A stretch of DNA of 64,000 nucleotides from assembly GCA_903928685.1 (NCBI GenBank), contig CAIYRS010000105.1, forward strand, positions 1-64,000, read 5' to 3'. Below the pieces are notes generated by a model that worked only from the letters and a program-made list of their open reading frames with translations, made no database searches and was not told where the DNA came from. How positions within the stretch are numbered: the first letter of the stretch is position 1; every line of letters starts with the position of its first letter. Shown here piece by piece: positions 38,979 through 48,431 of the stretch. Both the position numbers and the translations under genes were made by a program. This stretch comes from an uncultured Methylococcaceae bacterium (GTDB taxonomy: Bacteria; Pseudomonadota; Gammaproteobacteria; Methylococcales; Methylomonadaceae).

Positions 38979-39034
38979 GCCAGCCTAAGCACATCCCCAT
39001 TAATTGATAATTTAAGGAATCAAAGGATCAAAAC

Positions 39035-40339
39035 ATGTTTAATACCAATTCAAAACGTTTTAGCAAAAAAATGCTGTTAGCCCCCATCGCCGCTGCGGCG
39101 ATGGCTTTCTTTTCAACAGTACATGCCGAAGACACTATTAAAGTCGGCGTACTGCATTCCTTGTCTGGCACCATGGCGATTTCAGAAACAACCCTGAAAG
39201 ACACCATGTTGATGTTGATTGACGAGCAAAACAAAAAAGGTGGTTTGTTAGGCAAAAAATTGGAAGCAGTGGTGGTTGACCCGGCTTCTAACTGGCCGCT
39301 TTTTGCAGAAAAAGCCCGCGAATTGCTGACTAAAGACAAAGTTTCCGCCATCTTCGGTTGCTGGACGTCGGTTTCCCGAAAATCGGTTTTACCTGTTATT
39401 GAGGAGCTGAACGGCATTCTCTTCTACCCCGTGCAATACGAAGGTGAAGAATCCTCGAAAAACGTTTTTTACACAGGCGCTGCGCCAAACCAACAAGCCA
39501 TTCCAGCGGTTGATTACTTGATGAACGATCTGAAAGTAAAACGTTGGGTATTGGCGGGTACTGACTATGTGTATCCACGCACCACCAACAAAATCTTGGA
39601 AGCGTATTTGAAAGCCAAAGGCGTTAACAAGAAAGACATCATGATTAACTACACACCATTCGGTCATTCCGATTGGCAAAGCATTGTTGCCGACATCAAA
39701 AAATTCGGCTCTGCTGGTAAGAAAACCGCTGTAGTTTCTACTATCAACGGCGATGCTAACGTGCCGTTCTACAAAGAATTGGGCAACCAAGGCGTATCTG
39801 CGGAAAACATCCCTGTTGTAGCGTTCTCAGTGGGTGAAGAAGAGTTGTCTGGTATTGATACCAAACCATTGGTCGGTCACTTAGCGGCATGGAACTACTT
39901 CATGAGCGTTGACACCACCAAAAACGCAGCCTTCATTAAACAATGGAAAGACTACATCAAAAATCCAAAACGCGTCACTAACGACCCAATGGAAGCGCAT
40001 TACATCGGCTTCAATATGTGGGTGAAAGCGGTGGAAAAAGCCGGAACAACTGACCCTGATGCCGTACAAAAAGCGCTTATCGGTGTGGAGTATCCAAACT
40101 TGACAGGCGGTGTTGCCAAAATGTTGCCCAACCATCACATCAGCAAACCGGTGTTGATTGGCGAGATTCAAGACGACGGTCAATTTGTGACTGTTTGGCA
40201 AACCAACAAAGTGGTTGATGGCGATGCTTGGTCTGATTTCTTACCAGAAAGCAAACCAATTATTGCTGACTGGACAGCACCGATTAGCTGCGGTAACTAC
40301 AACACCAAAACTAAAAAGTGTTCTGGTCAAAACTATTAA
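39035..40339 (+). CDS. urtA: Urea ABC transporter, substrate-binding protein
   Basis: A 434-residue periplasmic protein with a signal peptide (ending FFSTVHAED) and the family start IKVGVLHSLSGTMAISETTLKDTMLMLIDEQN. Further UrtA traits are IFGCWTSVSRKSVLPV, LFYPVQYEGEE and VDPASNW. The length is usual. First gene of the urt set, followed by a hairpin (40431-40495) before urtB, which would favour high expression of the binding protein over the membrane subunits. Confidence 0.96.
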   Translation: MFNTNSKRFSKKMLLAPIAAAAMAFFSTVHAEDTIKVGVLHSLSGTMAISETTLKDTMLMLIDEQNKKGGLLGKKLEAVVVDPASNWPLFAEKARELLTKDKVSAIFGCWTSVSRKSVLPVIEELNGILFYPVQYEGEESSKNVFYTGAAPNQQAIPAVDYLMNDLKVKRWVLAGTDYVYPRTTNKILEAYLKAKGVNKKDIMINYTPFGHSDWQSIVADIKKFGSAGKKTAVVSTINGDANVPFYKELGNQGVSAENIPVVAFSVGEEELSGIDTKPLVGHLAAWNYFMSVDTTKNAAFIKQWKDYIKNPKRVTNDPMEAHYIGFNMWVKAVEKAGTTDPDAVQKALIGVEYPNLTGGVAKMLPNHHISKPVLIGEIQDDGQFVTVWQTNKVVDGDAWSDFLPESKPIIADWTAPISCGNYNTKTKKCSGQNY

Positions 40340-40430
40340 TTTGATTGCTCGTAGGATGGGCTGACGTAAGGAAGCCCATCGTTTGAATGGTCGGGCTTGG
40401 GCATTTTTTATGTCCAAGCCTTCCCAAAAT

Positions 40431-40495
40431 GTAGGGTACGTATTGCGTACCTTTTTGACACCGCCATCCAAAAAGGTACGCAATGCGTACCCTAC
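40431..40495. repeat. GTAGGGTACGC hairpin family, copy 2
   Basis: Arms GTAGGGTACGTATTGCGTACC and complement, ending 11 bp before the urtB start so that the ribosome site AAGGA lies just outside the stem. Positioned to reduce read-through from urtA or protect its 3' end. Confidence 0.85.
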
Positions 40496-40506
40496 AAGGA
40501 AAACCC

Positions 40507-42153
40507 ATGAACATCCCCGCAAACAAACCGCTTTCTTACGGCTTGGCTGTGCTCATGCTGCTGTTCTCAATGTTGGCGCATAGCGAAACCGATGCCACCC
40601 AACAGCCGTTGCAAGATGCCTTAGCCGCTATCAAACAAGGCTCAATGAGCGAGCGCGAACAAGCCATCAACCACTTGGTTGAGCTTAAACATCCGCGCAG
40701 CTTAGTGATTTTACAAGCCTTGTTGGCTGGCAAGTTATTGGTAGTCAAAGACCAAGATAAATTGGTCATTGGCGATGCCATCGACCAGGATTACAACATT
40801 GTTGATGCCGTCAGCAACGAAAAGCTCGGCATTATCAGCGCCGAACAAGTCGGTAAAATCAACCTCACCAACAAACTCCGCAGCAATCTACGCAAAATTA
40901 TTGGCGAACTGGAATTAAATGCCGACGACGATGCCGTGCGTTTGGCAGCGGTTAAAGCCATGGATAAGGAAGTGGATGCGCGCTTGTTGGACTTATTCAA
41001 ACAACGCTTGGCTGTCGAGCAAAATGCTGACGTAAAAGAAGCCATCGAAAATATTTTATTGTTGCAGCAAATGGACAGTGCTGACAAAAACGAACGCATG
41101 GCGGCGATAACACAATTACAAAGCCACGACAGCTTGGACGTGGTCAACAAACTGAAAGCCATCACCGAAAAAGACGCGGATGGCAATTACGCAGAAGCAG
41201 ACAGCGACATCCGCAATATCGCCGATGCGGCGTTAACCGAAATTAATGGGCGTTTGCGCTTGTACAGCTCCATAGAAACGGTGTTTTTTGGCCTGAGCTT
41301 AGGCGCGGTGTTGGTGTTGTCCGCCATCGGTTTGGCGATTACTTTCGGCGTTATGGGCGTCATCAATATGGCGCATGGCGAATTGATGATGATCGGCGCG
41401 TACACCACTTACGTCATCCAACAGCTGATGCCCAATTATTTAGGCTTGTCGATAATACTGTCGATTCCCGCCGCTTTCCTGATTTCCGCGTTGGTCGGTA
41501 TCGCCATCGAACGCGGGATTATCCGCTTTTTGTACGGTAGACCGTTGGAGACCTTGCTGGCGACTTTTGGTGTTAGCCTGTTTTTGCAGCAAACCGTACG
41601 CTCCATTTTTTCTCCGCTCAACCGCAGCGTAGCAACGCCGGAATGGATGAGTGGCTCATGGCAGATCAACGATTTTCTGTCACTGACTTGGAACCGTTTT
41701 TACATCCTGATCTTCTGCTTAATCGTGTTCGTGTTGCTGATGCAAATCTTAAAACACACCAAATTGGGGCTGGAAGTACGCGCGGTGGCACAAAACCGCC
41801 GCATGGCGAAAGCGATGGGTATTCCAACTGCACAAGTCGATGCCATGACCTTTGGTTTAGGTTCGGGTATTGCTGGCGTAGCGGGCGTGGCCTTAAGCCA
41901 AATCACCAACGTCGGGCCGAATTTAGGCCAGTCTTACATCGTCGATTCCTTCATGGTGGTGGTGTTTGGCGGCGTTGGCAATTTGTTAGGCACCTTGGTT
42001 GCTGGCTTTTCGCTGGGTATCGCCAACAAGTTTTTAGAACCGTTTGCAGGTGCGGTGCTGGCGAAGATTTTAGTGCTGGTCTTTATCATCTTGTTTATCC
42101 AAAAACGCCCGCGCGGTTTGTTTCCGCAAAAGGGTAGGGCTGCGGATTCTTGA
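40507..42153 (+). CDS. urtB: Urea ABC transporter, permease UrtB
   Basis: A 548-residue protein: signal-like N-terminus, a 250-residue helical HEAT-type extension (VRLAAVKAMDKEVDARLLDLF etc.) as in proteobacterial UrtB, then a LivH-type permease with about 8 helices (FGVMGVINMAHGELMMIGAY is the family signature). ATG 40507 is chosen because AAGGA stands ahead of it and the longer frame begins inside the hairpin repeat. Confidence 0.95.
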   Translation: MNIPANKPLSYGLAVLMLLFSMLAHSETDATQQPLQDALAAIKQGSMSEREQAINHLVELKHPRSLVILQALLAGKLLVVKDQDKLVIGDAIDQDYNIVDAVSNEKLGIISAEQVGKINLTNKLRSNLRKIIGELELNADDDAVRLAAVKAMDKEVDARLLDLFKQRLAVEQNADVKEAIENILLLQQMDSADKNERMAAITQLQSHDSLDVVNKLKAITEKDADGNYAEADSDIRNIADAALTEINGRLRLYSSIETVFFGLSLGAVLVLSAIGLAITFGVMGVINMAHGELMMIGAYTTYVIQQLMPNYLGLSIILSIPAAFLISALVGIAIERGIIRFLYGRPLETLLATFGVSLFLQQTVRSIFSPLNRSVATPEWMSGSWQINDFLSLTWNRFYILIFCLIVFVLLMQILKHTKLGLEVRAVAQNRRMAKAMGIPTAQVDAMTFGLGSGIAGVAGVALSQITNVGPNLGQSYIVDSFMVVVFGGVGNLLGTLVAGFSLGIANKFLEPFAGAVLAKILVLVFIILFIQKRPRGLFPQKGRAADS

Positions 42154-42257
42154 TTTTTTTGTCCACGAAAATCACGAAAGGCACGAAAAATATAAAAATG
42201 TGGAATAGGCAATCTTGATTTGGTTGTAGGTTAAATCTGTATTTCTGGTAGGTAACG

Positions 42258-42307
42258 TGGAGTGCAAACCTCGGTTTGCGCTTTTACAAGCCCAGGCTTG
42301 TACTCCA
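42258..42307. repeat. Hairpin between urtB and urtC
   Basis: A palindromic stretch with GGAGTGCAAACCTCGGTTTGC and the matching CAAGCCCAGGCTTGTACTCC; outer arms GGAGT(G/A)CAA pair with TTG(T)ACTCC. A false upstream extension of urtC would run across it. Confidence 0.65.
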
Positions 42308-42371
42308 ACTACCCGTATTTTTTCGTGCAGTTCCTGGACATTCTCTAGTAGAAATTAACAAGGCTTTAAAA

Positions 42372-43466
42372 ATGAAACTCTTAACTCTCGCAAGCCAAGA
42401 CAAAACCCGCGCCACCGTGTTATCGGTGCTGGCGGCAATCACCATCATCATCCCTTTATGCAACGTGCTAACGCCTGCCGATTCGGCCTTGCATTTCTCC
42501 GCGTACACGGTTTCGGTTATCGGCAAATACCTGACGTTTGCTTTGCTGGGCTTATCTTTGGATTTGGTTTGGGGCTATTGCGGCATTCTCGCCTTAGGCC
42601 ACGGCGCATTTTTTGCGCTGGGCGGCTACGCGATGGGTATGTATCTGATGCGCCAAATTGGCACACGCGGTGTGTACGGCGATCCGCTGCTGCCGGATTT
42701 TATGGTGTTCCTCAATTGGAAAGAGCTGCCGTGGTTTTGGTACGGTTTCGATAATTTTGCCTTTGCCATGTTGATGGTATTGCTAGTGCCAGGCACCTTG
42801 GCGTTTGTATTCGGTTGGTTGGCGTTCCGTTCGCGGGTCACGGGCGTGTACTTGTCGATTATCACCCAAGCGCTCACGTATGCCTTATTACTGGCGTTTT
42901 TCCGTAACGAAATGGGTTTTGGCGGCAACAACGGCCTGACCGATTTTAAAGACATCTTAGGCTTTAACATCCAATCAGAAGGCGTGCGCTCCATGCTGTT
43001 TTTCTTGTCTGGCGTGGCCTTGATTGGCGCATTTTTACTGTGCAGTTGGATTACCAGCACCAAACTAGGTCGCGTAGTTACCGCCATCCGCGATCAAGAA
43101 TCACGGGTACGTTTTTTGGGTTACCGCGTGGAAATGTTCAAACTTTGGGTGTTCACCTTTGCGGCGATGTTGGCGGGCGTGGCGGGGGCGTTGTATGTGC
43201 CGCAAGTGGGCATCATCAACCCTAGCGAATTCTCGCCGCTCAATTCCTTGGAAATCGTCATCTGGGTAGCAATGGGCGGACGCGGCACTTTATACGGCGC
43301 AATCATTGGCGCGGTGGTGGTCAACTACAGCAAAACCGTGTTGACGGGGTTGTTGCCGGATGCCTGGCTGTACATTCTGGGCGGCTTGTTCATCGTGGTC
43401 ACGCTGTTGCTGCCTGATGGCATCGTCGGACTGTTGCAACGTAAATTGAAGGAGCAAGCGGCATGA
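42372..43466 (+). CDS. urtC: Urea ABC transporter, permease UrtC
   Basis: A 364-residue LivM-type permease with about 8-10 helices, the signature LDLVWGYCGILALGHGAFFALGGYAMG, and ITQALTYALLLAF. The ATG at 42372 (AAGG ahead) is preferred; the frame remains open for 96 bp upstream but only through repeat sequence. Its last four bases overlap urtD. Confidence 0.95.
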   Translation: MKLLTLASQDKTRATVLSVLAAITIIIPLCNVLTPADSALHFSAYTVSVIGKYLTFALLGLSLDLVWGYCGILALGHGAFFALGGYAMGMYLMRQIGTRGVYGDPLLPDFMVFLNWKELPWFWYGFDNFAFAMLMVLLVPGTLAFVFGWLAFRSRVTGVYLSIITQALTYALLLAFFRNEMGFGGNNGLTDFKDILGFNIQSEGVRSMLFFLSGVALIGAFLLCSWITSTKLGRVVTAIRDQESRVRFLGYRVEMFKLWVFTFAAMLAGVAGALYVPQVGIINPSEFSPLNSLEIVIWVAMGGRGTLYGAIIGAVVVNYSKTVLTGLLPDAWLYILGGLFIVVTLLLPDGIVGLLQRKLKEQAA

Positions 43467-44287
43467 AGCAATTTGAAGAAGATTTGTTCAGCGAAAAAGA
43501 CAAAATCGCCGCCAGTTCGCTGGTGGTGGAAGGCTCGGTGGACACCCGCCACGGCCCGATTTTATACATGGAAGATGTCAGCGTCAGTTTTGACGGCTTT
43601 AAGGCGCTCAACCAATTGTCGCTGTACATCGATGCGGGCGAACTGCGCTGCATGATCGGTCCAAACGGTGCGGGCAAAACCACCATGATGGACGTGATTA
43701 CTGGCAAAACCAAACCCGATACCGGCTCGGTGTTTTTCGGGCAAACCATTGATTTGCTGAAAATGGACGAACCCGCCATTGCCCAAGCAGGTATCTGCCG
43801 AAAATTCCAAAAACCTAGCGTTTTCGATGCCTTAACGGTTTTTGAAAACTTGGAGTTGGCCTTAAAAGCCAATAAAAGCACATGGAAAACGCTGTTTTTC
43901 CGCTTAAACGGCGAACAACGCGACAAAATTGAAGAAGTGTTAGCCACCATCGGCCTGACCGACTGTATCCAGCAACGGGCGGGCATACTCTCGCACGGGC
44001 AAAAACAATGGCTGGAAATCGGCATGTTGTTGATGCAAGAACCGAAAGTCATGTTGGTGGATGAGCCAATTGCCGGGATGACTCACCAAGAAGTCGAACG
44101 CACCGCCGAATTACTGCTGTCGCTGCAAGGCAAGCATTCTATTGTCGTGGTTGAACATGATATGGAATTCGTCCGCTCCATTGCCAGAAAAGTCACAGTG
44201 CTGCACGAAGGCTCGGTGCTGACCGAAGGCACGATGGACGAAGTGCAAAATGATCCGCGTGTTATACAAGTTTATTTAGGCGGTTAA
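43463..44287 (+). CDS. urtD: Urea ABC transporter, ATPase UrtD
   Basis: A 274-residue LivG-type ABC ATPase: Walker A GPNGAGKTT (about 70-78), Q-loop region, signature LSHGQKQWLEIGM, Walker B VMLVDEPIAG, H-loop VVEHD. The UrtD-specific signature LSHGQKQWLE separates it from amino-acid transporters. Followed not by urtE directly but by a 357-bp repeat-filled gap. Confidence 0.95.
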   Translation: MKQFEEDLFSEKDKIAASSLVVEGSVDTRHGPILYMEDVSVSFDGFKALNQLSLYIDAGELRCMIGPNGAGKTTMMDVITGKTKPDTGSVFFGQTIDLLKMDEPAIAQAGICRKFQKPSVFDALTVFENLELALKANKSTWKTLFFRLNGEQRDKIEEVLATIGLTDCIQQRAGILSHGQKQWLEIGMLLMQEPKVMLVDEPIAGMTHQEVERTAELLLSLQGKHSIVVVEHDMEFVRSIARKVTVLHEGSVLTEGTMDEVQNDPRVIQVYLGG

Positions 44288-44644
44288 TTAAGGAATTTAT
44301 CGTTCCCACGCTCTGCGTGGGAACGCTTCTAGTCACGCTCCGGCGTGACGAAACAGGACGCGGGAGCGTCCGTTCCTGCATTCCCACGCAGAGCGTCACT
44401 GCCATTAAGTTAAGCGGGAATGGCTCCCTCTCCCTCAGGGAGAGGGTTGGGGTGAGGGGATAAAATTAAGGAAAAATGCTTTATTTTGATCCCCCTCATC
44501 CTAGCCTTCTCCCAAAGGGAGAAGGGACTTTTTCCTTAACTTAATGGCAGTGACACAGAGCGTGGGAACGATAGAACGATAGAATCAATGCTAAGCCAGC
44601 GACCCAACTGGTCGCGCTCCAAATTAATCCAATAAGGATTTAAT
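44288..44644. repeat. Nested inverted-repeat block between urtD and urtE
   Basis: No gene. From outside in: palindromes of the CGTTCCCACGCTCTGCGTGGGAACG type at 44302-44327; long arms 44379-44414 and 44535-44570, including a perfect 20-bp pair (44395-44414 / 44535-44554); inside these an inverted pair of REP-like CCCTCTCCC(T/A).AGGGAGAGGG elements (44424-44460 and 44490-44528). The layout resembles a BIME inside a larger stem. It breaks the otherwise tight urt operon. Confidence 0.8.
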
Positions 44645-45427
44645 ATGCTAAAAATCAATTCATTAGACCAATACTACGGCGAAAGCCACACACTCTGGGA
44701 TGTCAATCTCGACATCCCACAAGGCGGCTGCATTTGCCTGATGGGGCGCAACGGCGTAGGAAAAACCACCTTGCTGAAAACCATCATGGGCTTGATCCCC
44801 GCCAAAAGCGGCAGCATCCATTTTGATGGCGACCTGTTAGCCAACGGCAAAGCCGAGCAACGCGCCGCCTTAGGCATCGGTTATGTGCCGCAGGGCAGGG
44901 AGATTTTCCCATTGATGACCGTGGAAGAAAACCTGAAAACAGGCTTACGCGCCGCCAACAAACACGGCATTAAAAAAGTGCCGGAGTCGATTTATGAAAT
45001 TTTTCCGGTGTTAAAGCAAATGCTCAAACGCCGTGGTGGTGATTTGTCGGGCGGTCAGCAACAGCAATTAGCCATCGGTCGCGCCTTGGTATTAAATCCG
45101 CGCTTGCTGATCTTGGACGAACCCACCGAAGGCATCCAACCGAACATCGTCAGCGAAATTGGCGACGTTATCATCCGCTTAAACCGCTCGCGCGGCACAC
45201 CCTTAAATTTGCCGAAAGCCAATCCCAATGCTACAGGCGAAATCCACGAAGCCATCCATAAAATCACCCGCGATTTAGGCGTTACCGTGTTGCTGGTCGA
45301 ACAAAAACTGCCATTCGCCAGAAAAGTCGCCGACCATTTTTGCATTATGGACAGAGGCCGCATAGTCGCCACTGGCGCGATGGAAGGCTTAAGCGAAGGC
45401 ATGATTAAACAGTATTTGACGGTTTAA
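44645..45427 (+). CDS. urtE: Urea ABC transporter, ATPase UrtE
   Basis: A 260-residue LivF-type ABC ATPase: Walker A GRNGVGKTTLLK, signature DLSGGQQQQLAIGRAL, Walker B LLILDEPTEGIQ, H-loop LLVEQ. LDQYYGESHTLW is a typical UrtE start. It contains a longer loop (about 180-205, RSRGTPLNLPKANPNATGE) before the last helix region than UrtE proteins I recall; the loop keeps frame and may be natural variation. AAGGA precedes the ATG. Confidence 0.94.
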   Translation: MLKINSLDQYYGESHTLWDVNLDIPQGGCICLMGRNGVGKTTLLKTIMGLIPAKSGSIHFDGDLLANGKAEQRAALGIGYVPQGREIFPLMTVEENLKTGLRAANKHGIKKVPESIYEIFPVLKQMLKRRGGDLSGGQQQQLAIGRALVLNPRLLILDEPTEGIQPNIVSEIGDVIIRLNRSRGTPLNLPKANPNATGEIHEAIHKITRDLGVTVLLVEQKLPFARKVADHFCIMDRGRIVATGAMEGLSEGMIKQYLTV

Positions 45428-45435
45428 GGGCAGTC

Positions 45436-45458
45436 GTAGGGTACGCTGTGCGTACCTT
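45436..45458. repeat. GTAGGGTACGC family, half copy
   Basis: One arm (GTAGGGTACGCTGTGCGTACC plus TT) is present without its partner, as if the second arm were lost or an insertion split it. Confidence 0.7.
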
Positions 45459-45485
45459 GCTTAGTAAGGAATACGCCTAGTTTCC

Positions 45486-45518
45486 AGACCTTTCAGGTTT
45501 TTAAAACCTGAAAGGTCT
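45486..45518. repeat. AGACCTTTCAGG hairpin family, copy 3
   Basis: A 33-bp perfect palindrome almost identical to 16375-16408. Confidence 0.75.
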
Positions 45519-45809
45519 TGTTCAATCACCAAAAATACTTCACTAATAAATTAACTGGTTGCGCGAAAGAGGAGTCAAAAAACAGGTTTTTTGATGACAT
45601 CTTTAAAAAATAACATCAGCTTAATTTTTACCATTACCAAATATTTCATGCCCACTTTTCAATTTATCTGATTGATGGCAGACGCGCCGCCCGTTACGAC
45701 ATCCATGGCGATTTAAGAAAAATTCAACAAGTTCTTAGCCGTGATTTCGTGGTAAATTCCCACCATCAGTCAACCTACGTTAATCCAAACATTTTCAAGA
45801 GGACTCATC

Positions 45810-46391
45810 ATGAAACCCCAATCATCGCTGTTATCCGCCCTTTTATTAAGCCTAGCCTCATTGCCCGCCAACGCCCACACAGGCATCGGCACCGTTCACG
45901 GCTTACTCGATGGTGCAATCCACCCGTTAATCGGCATCGACCACTTGTTGGTCATGCTCGCTGTCGGCTTATGGGCCGCCATGCGTGGTGGTAAATCTTT
46001 ATGGCTATTGCCGCTGGCTTTCGTTAGCGCAATGGGCGTGGGTGCAGGCTTGTCCATGTCAGGCATCACCATCAACGCCGCCGAAACCTGGGTAGCAGCT
46101 TCCGTAGTCGCTGCGGGTGTATTAGTCTGGCGCAACAGTAATATGTCATCCGTTTTCGCGGTTGCATTGGTATCCGTTTTCTCCCTCGCCCACGGTTATG
46201 TCCACGCTTTGGAATTGACCGACAGCGCCAATGCTTTGGCTTATTCAGCTGGATTTTTACTGACCACAGCGGCTTTGCATGGCTTAGGTTTGGCGGTTGG
46301 TGTATTGGCGGCGGCTAGAGTAAGAATGCTGGGTGCTGGTTTGGGATTGATTTGTGGTTTGGTGGGATTGGGGTTGTTGGCTGGGGTTTGA
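45810..46391 (+). CDS. ureJ: HupE/UreJ family nickel-transport-type membrane protein
   Basis: A 193-residue protein with a signal peptide (ending LPANAH), then HTGIGTVHGLLDGAIHPLIG and IDHLLVMLAVGLWAA, the HxxxDH signature of HupE/UreJ, and about six helices. The family imports nickel for hydrogenase or urease. Placed between urt and ure genes, supply of nickel to urease is the natural reading. AAGAGGA ribosome site precedes the ATG. Confidence 0.93.
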   Translation: MKPQSSLLSALLLSLASLPANAHTGIGTVHGLLDGAIHPLIGIDHLLVMLAVGLWAAMRGGKSLWLLPLAFVSAMGVGAGLSMSGITINAAETWVAASVVAAGVLVWRNSNMSSVFAVALVSVFSLAHGYVHALELTDSANALAYSAGFLLTTAALHGLGLAVGVLAAARVRMLGAGLGLICGLVGLGLLAGV

Positions 46392-46453
46392 AGACTAAAA
46401 CCGATTGCAAACAAACATTAGAATTCCAGCTTTAATTTGGAGCTACGTATTTT

Positions 46454-46678
46454 ATGACTACCATTTCTATTGAAGTTGATACAGAGATTGCAAAAAATTA
46501 CCAAACGGCATCGACAAGCGAAAAAAATAAATTGCAGTTGTTGTTGAATCTGCGTTTAAAAGAATTGCTGGCAAATCCTCATCGGCCTTTGCCGGACATA
46601 ATGGATGAAATGGGGGTTTTTGCACAAAACCAAGGCATGACCCCAGCGCTTTTAGAATCATTGCTAAATGAAAAATAA
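46454..46678 (+). CDS. Antitoxin of a PIN-type module
   Basis: A 74-residue protein starting MTTISIEVDTEIAKNYQTAS, followed by KLQLLLNLRLKELL and a long acidic tail. Beta-then-helix start resembles small antitoxins paired with COG1569 PIN proteins. It overlaps the toxin gene by 11 bp. Confidence 0.78.
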   Translation: MTTISIEVDTEIAKNYQTASTSEKNKLQLLLNLRLKELLANPHRPLPDIMDEMGVFAQNQGMTPALLESLLNEK

Positions 46679-47084
46679 GCTTAGGATTGTCATCGATACC
46701 AATGTTGTGGTTTCGGCAGTCTTATTACCCCATTCTATTTCGCGTAAAGCATTTGATTCAGCCTTGCAAAAAGGGCAATTGTTGCAATCTGAAGGCACAC
46801 TTGCCGAGCTAAATGAAGTTTTATCCCGTCCAAAATTTAGCAAATATATTGCAGAGGCCAAACGTTTGGAATTTTTTGACGCACTGGTTCATGAGGCGGA
46901 AATTATCCCTATCACACAAACAATAACCGAATGCCGCGACATAAAAGACAATCAGTTCTTAGAGTTGGCGATAGGTGGAAATGCAAGCTGCATTATTAGC
47001 GGCGATAACGATTTGCTGGTTTTAAATCCATTTCGTGGGATTGCCATTATGCCGCCTTCGGTTTTTCTGGTTATGGCGGATTAA
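46668..47084 (+). CDS. PIN-family toxin (COG1569 type)
   Basis: A 138-residue PIN-domain nuclease: LRIVIDTNVVVSAVLLP holds the first catalytic Asp, with ELNEVLSRPKF, KDNQFLELAIG and SGDNDLLVL for the remaining acidic residues. Overlap with the antitoxin gene marks a type II module. Predicted RNase when free. Confidence 0.88.
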   Translation: MKNKLRIVIDTNVVVSAVLLPHSISRKAFDSALQKGQLLQSEGTLAELNEVLSRPKFSKYIAEAKRLEFFDALVHEAEIIPITQTITECRDIKDNQFLELAIGGNASCIISGDNDLLVLNPFRGIAIMPPSVFLVMAD

Positions 47085-47193
47085 TAGATGCAAGATTGAT
47101 GGGGCGTGGCAGATTTGATGAGGAATAAATAAATTGGGAGTTGGGCTATGCTGCTATCATCCGACCCTATCATCTAGTCATTAGGAATCGCCA

Positions 47194-48411
47194 ATGTTAT
47201 CCCGCAGTTTGTTATCTGGTTTAATTTTTGTGTTGTTTTTTACCCCAATAGCTTTTGCAAATAAACCTAGATATATCGGGCCATCCGTCAATGCAATTGT
47301 TTTTTCTACTGAAAACCCTAAAGTTTTGTATGTTGGCACTAGCGATGGTGTTTTTAAAAGTATTGATAGAGGCTTGTCTTGGGTGTTTTCTGATGGCGTT
47401 GTATTACCGACAGCTAAAGAAGGAAATACAGTAAATCAGAAATTTGAAGGGGTTTGTGGAAGGGTTGTTGCCTCAGTTTCCTCACCAAATATTATGTATT
47501 CCATTTGCTACAAGGACTCTAATATTGGTGGTCATAGCGATTTTAAAAAAAGCATCGACTTTGGTAAAACTTGGACATTATTGGGTGATGGTTTACCCAA
47601 GTATTGGCCTGCTACTGCGTTGGCGGTTGATCCCAATAATCCTAATGTGGTTTTCGCGGGTTGGGTCGGTGGTGGGCTTTATCGGTCTATGGACGGCGGA
47701 AAATCTTGGAAAAAATCCGATCATGGATTGATTGACAAACACGAAAGTTTTCTCCATTACTTGGCTCAACCACCGTTGCATCAAGCCGTGATGGATCAAG
47801 ACTTGAAGCGCGTCCGCAAACTACTAAAAAAAGGTGCAAACGTTAATGAGGTTTCTTCTACGGGTATGACACCTATGCTATTTGTAGCAAGAAATGGAAA
47901 GCCTGAAATGTTTAAATTGCTGCATTCGGTTGGAGCTAAGCTTGATATAAGGGATAAGGAAGGGCATGCTCCTATCCACATGGCTATTGTTTTGAAAAAT
48001 ACCCCAATATTTAAGGCTTTGCTGGACGCAGGTGCTGATTTGAACATGCCAATTAACCAAAATAATCTTGTTGGTAATACCCATAACACGCCGTTAACAA
48101 TGAGTATTACCCGATTGAATACGCCCATTATGAATTTGTTGATTGAAAATGGGGCTGACTTAAGCGATCCGAATGTGATGGGGGCAGCAGTTGAGTCCAA
48201 GCAACTCAGTTTAGTGATGTATTTTTTTGAAAAAGGAGCTGTATTGAGTTACGAAAATGGCGTGGGTAATCTTTTGGACAATGCGGGCTTTCTTCGGCAG
48301 CCAGATATAGTTGCTTTTTTACTGGAGAAAGGACTTAAGCCAAAAAATGATAAATACTCTGATCCATTTTATCGACCAAAAGCATGGGCTCCAGCTAATA
48401 ATCAACATTAA
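47194..48411 (+). CDS. Secreted BNR/Ycf48-like plus ankyrin-repeat protein
   Basis: A 405-residue protein with a signal peptide (cleavage after FAN region, about residue 23). Residues 25-185 hold three BNR/Ycf48-type blades (KVLYVGTSDGVFKSIDRGLSW; FKKSIDFGKTWTLLG; VVFAGWVGGGLYRSMDGGKSW), which is half a propeller. Residues about 190-390 are six ankyrin repeats (PLHQAVMDQDLKRVRKLLKKG, TPMLFVARNGKPEMFKLL, etc.). No catalytic motif. The mixture looks like a fusion of partial domains; it lies between a toxin-antitoxin module and the urease genes. The function is unknown. Confidence 0.82.
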   Translation: MLSRSLLSGLIFVLFFTPIAFANKPRYIGPSVNAIVFSTENPKVLYVGTSDGVFKSIDRGLSWVFSDGVVLPTAKEGNTVNQKFEGVCGRVVASVSSPNIMYSICYKDSNIGGHSDFKKSIDFGKTWTLLGDGLPKYWPATALAVDPNNPNVVFAGWVGGGLYRSMDGGKSWKKSDHGLIDKHESFLHYLAQPPLHQAVMDQDLKRVRKLLKKGANVNEVSSTGMTPMLFVARNGKPEMFKLLHSVGAKLDIRDKEGHAPIHMAIVLKNTPIFKALLDAGADLNMPINQNNLVGNTHNTPLTMSITRLNTPIMNLLIENGADLSDPNVMGAAVESKQLSLVMYFFEKGAVLSYENGVGNLLDNAGFLRQPDIVAFLLEKGLKPKNDKYSDPFYRPKAWAPANNQH

Positions 48412-48431
48412 GCGGGAGTAAAAGTTTTGTT

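Larger units (their letters stand above)
45428..45809. other. Intergenic region, 382 bp
   Basis: No gene. Contains a half copy of the GTAGGGTACGC family (45436-45458), the third AGACCTTTCAGG hairpin (45486-45518), a GTCAAAAAAC/GTTTTTTGAT hairpin near 45568-45592 and, further right, the hupE leader. The hairpins probably terminate the urt transcript. Confidence 0.55.

Noticed and set aside
30243..45809. Guanidine or other riboswitch in leaders of the ureide and urea genes
   Set aside because: I looked for conserved riboswitch cores in the leaders and saw only simple hairpin repeats.
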